Assembly (NCBI GenBank): GCA_036803025.1
Contig: DAIRVC010000155.1
Location: forward strand, 1 to 6,355
Length of the DNA stretch: 6,355 nt
Direction: 5' to 3'
From: DAIRVC01 sp036803025
Lineage (GTDB): Bacteria > Chloroflexota > Anaerolineae > Anaerolineales > E44-bin32
Shown here: positions 5,536 to 6,355 of the stretch, one piece after another
How positions within the stretch are numbered: the stretch's first letter is position 1
How the letters are laid out: every line of letters begins with the position of its first letter
The notes under the pieces: generated by a model
The model's input: only the letters and a program-made list of their open reading frames with translations
Database searches by the model: none
Told to the model about the DNA's origin: nothing
Made by a program: the position numbers and the translations under genes

Positions 5536-6355
5536 CTACCCGGGCAAAAGCTTGCGCAGCAGTTCGGCCGCCTGCCCCAGACTGAAGCGCGGCAGGCGGA
5601 ACCCGTTGAAAACCCGGGTATCCATAGTCGCTTGTTCGTCTTGCATGCGAGCCCAATGCAGCAGGCCCAGGCTGGCCGAAAATGCCGGCGAGTGCAGCTG
5701 GTCGACCAGTCCGCGCAGCCCTTCGGGTCCGGCTGCGCGCACCGGCAGCTCGAGCACCTCGCTGGCCAGATCGCGTATCCCCGGCAGCAGACTCGTCCCG
5801 CCGGTCAGGACCATCCCGGCCGGCAGCAGACCGTCGTAGCCGGAGCGCTTGATTTCCTGGCGTACCAGGCTGAAGAGCTCCTCCACGCGCGGCTCGAGGA
5901 TGGCCGCCAGATCGGCGCGCCGGATCGAGACCGCTTTCTCCTGGCCGAACGGGCGCACGGCGAAGGCCTCACCCGCCTCGGCCGCACTGGCGCGCGCCAG
6001 ACCGTGGCGGCGCTTGACCGATTCGGCCGTCTCGTGCGGGAGGTGCAGCCCCTGAGCGATGTCGTTCGTCAGATGGTCTCCGCCGACCGGGATCACTGCC
6101 GTGTGCCAGACGGCGCCCTCGATGTAGATGGCCAGATCGGCCGTCCCGCCGCCGACGTCGCAGACCACCACGCCCATCTCGCGCTCGGTGTCGGTCAGCA
6201 CGACCTCGGCCGAGGCCAGCGGGCTGAACACCCAGCCGTCGACCGTCACCCCGGCCGCCTCGATGCAGCGCTCGAAGTTGCGCAGGGCGGTGGTGGCGGC
6301 GGTGACGATGTGAGCTTCCACGTCCAGCCGGTAGCCGTGCATGCCGGCGGGGGAC
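5536..6355 (-). CDS. ftsA: Cell division protein FtsA (partial, 5' end outside the window)
   Basis: The C-terminal 273 or so residues of FtsA, the actin-like ATPase that anchors FtsZ filaments to the membrane and recruits later division proteins. The reading frame is open to the right edge, so the first third of the protein is missing. Counting from the first visible Met (codon 6342-6340), the sequence begins MHGYRLDVEAHIVTAATTAL, a typical FtsA region near the end of subdomain 1C. The phosphate-binding motif CDVGGGTADLAIY lies at 61-73, VIPVGGDHLTNDIA at 83-96, and the adenosine motif MVLTGGTSLLPGI at 177-189. The end, FSLGQAAELLRKLLPG, looks like the short amphipathic membrane-targeting helix expected at the FtsA C terminus. 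The gene ends in TAG, 67 bases before ftsZ, in the classic ftsA-ftsZ order. FtsA is favoured over MreB or PilM by this neighbour and by the C-terminal helix. Confidence 0.95.
   Translation of the reverse strand, partial: SPAGMHGYRLDVEAHIVTAATTALRNFERCIEAAGVTVDGWVFSPLASAEVVLTDTEREMGVVVCDVGGGTADLAIYIEGAVWHTAVIPVGGDHLTNDIAQGLHLPHETAESVKRRHGLARASAAEAGEAFAVRPFGQEKAVSIRRADLAAILEPRVEELFSLVRQEIKRSGYDGLLPAGMVLTGGTSLLPGIRDLASEVLELPVRAAGPEGLRGLVDQLHSPAFSASLGLLHWARMQDEQATMDTRVFNGFRLPRFSLGQAAELLRKLLPG

Overview
The window is a GC-rich stretch of bacterial chromosome in which every supported gene lies on the minus strand, so it reads biologically from right to left. In that direction the order is: the 3' part of ftsA (cut by the right edge), ftsZ, an untranslated gap of about 310 bases, nrdR, nrdJ (adenosylcobalamin-dependent class II ribonucleotide reductase), a hairpin, a small hotdog-fold thioesterase, a YjbQ/UPF0047 protein, and the first codons of a further gene cut by the left edge. 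The order ftsA-ftsZ-nrdR-nrdJ, the high GC content and the protein style (short FtsZ linker ending in DLDLPTFLRRRS, NrdJ with a TSCPD-type C-terminal domain and a cysteine-rich tail) suggest a Chloroflexota bacterium, probably Anaerolineae-like. This placement is from memory of gene order and is not proven by the window.

Right part (4365-6355): cell division. FtsA (actin fold, membrane tether) and FtsZ (tubulin-like GTPase) are 67 bases apart, with a compact hairpin just after the ftsA stop and a strong GGAGGAGGAGG ribosome binding site in front of ftsZ. Middle (4055-4364): no gene. It holds a perfect 16-bp inverted repeat after ftsZ, a likely promoter for nrdR, and small palindromic sequences just upstream of that promoter that could be operator sites. 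Left-middle (1055-4054): nrdR and nrdJ, a likely two-gene transcription unit in which the repressor NrdR would sense the nucleotide pool and control the dNTP-making enzyme NrdJ. Left (1-935): a tightly packed run of thioesterase, yjbQ (17 bases apart) and a next gene whose start overlaps the yjbQ stop by four bases.

This is mostly a conserved housekeeping region, and I see no mobile element, CRISPR array, RNA gene or clear new multigene system. The most unusual signal is in the RNA. The loop of the 16-bp hairpin behind ftsZ reads UCUCCUCCUC in the transcript and is perfectly complementary over nine bases to the ftsZ ribosome binding site. This suggests, without proving, a long-range 3'-to-5' contact. 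The candidate operator palindromes upstream of nrdR are the second point worth checking.
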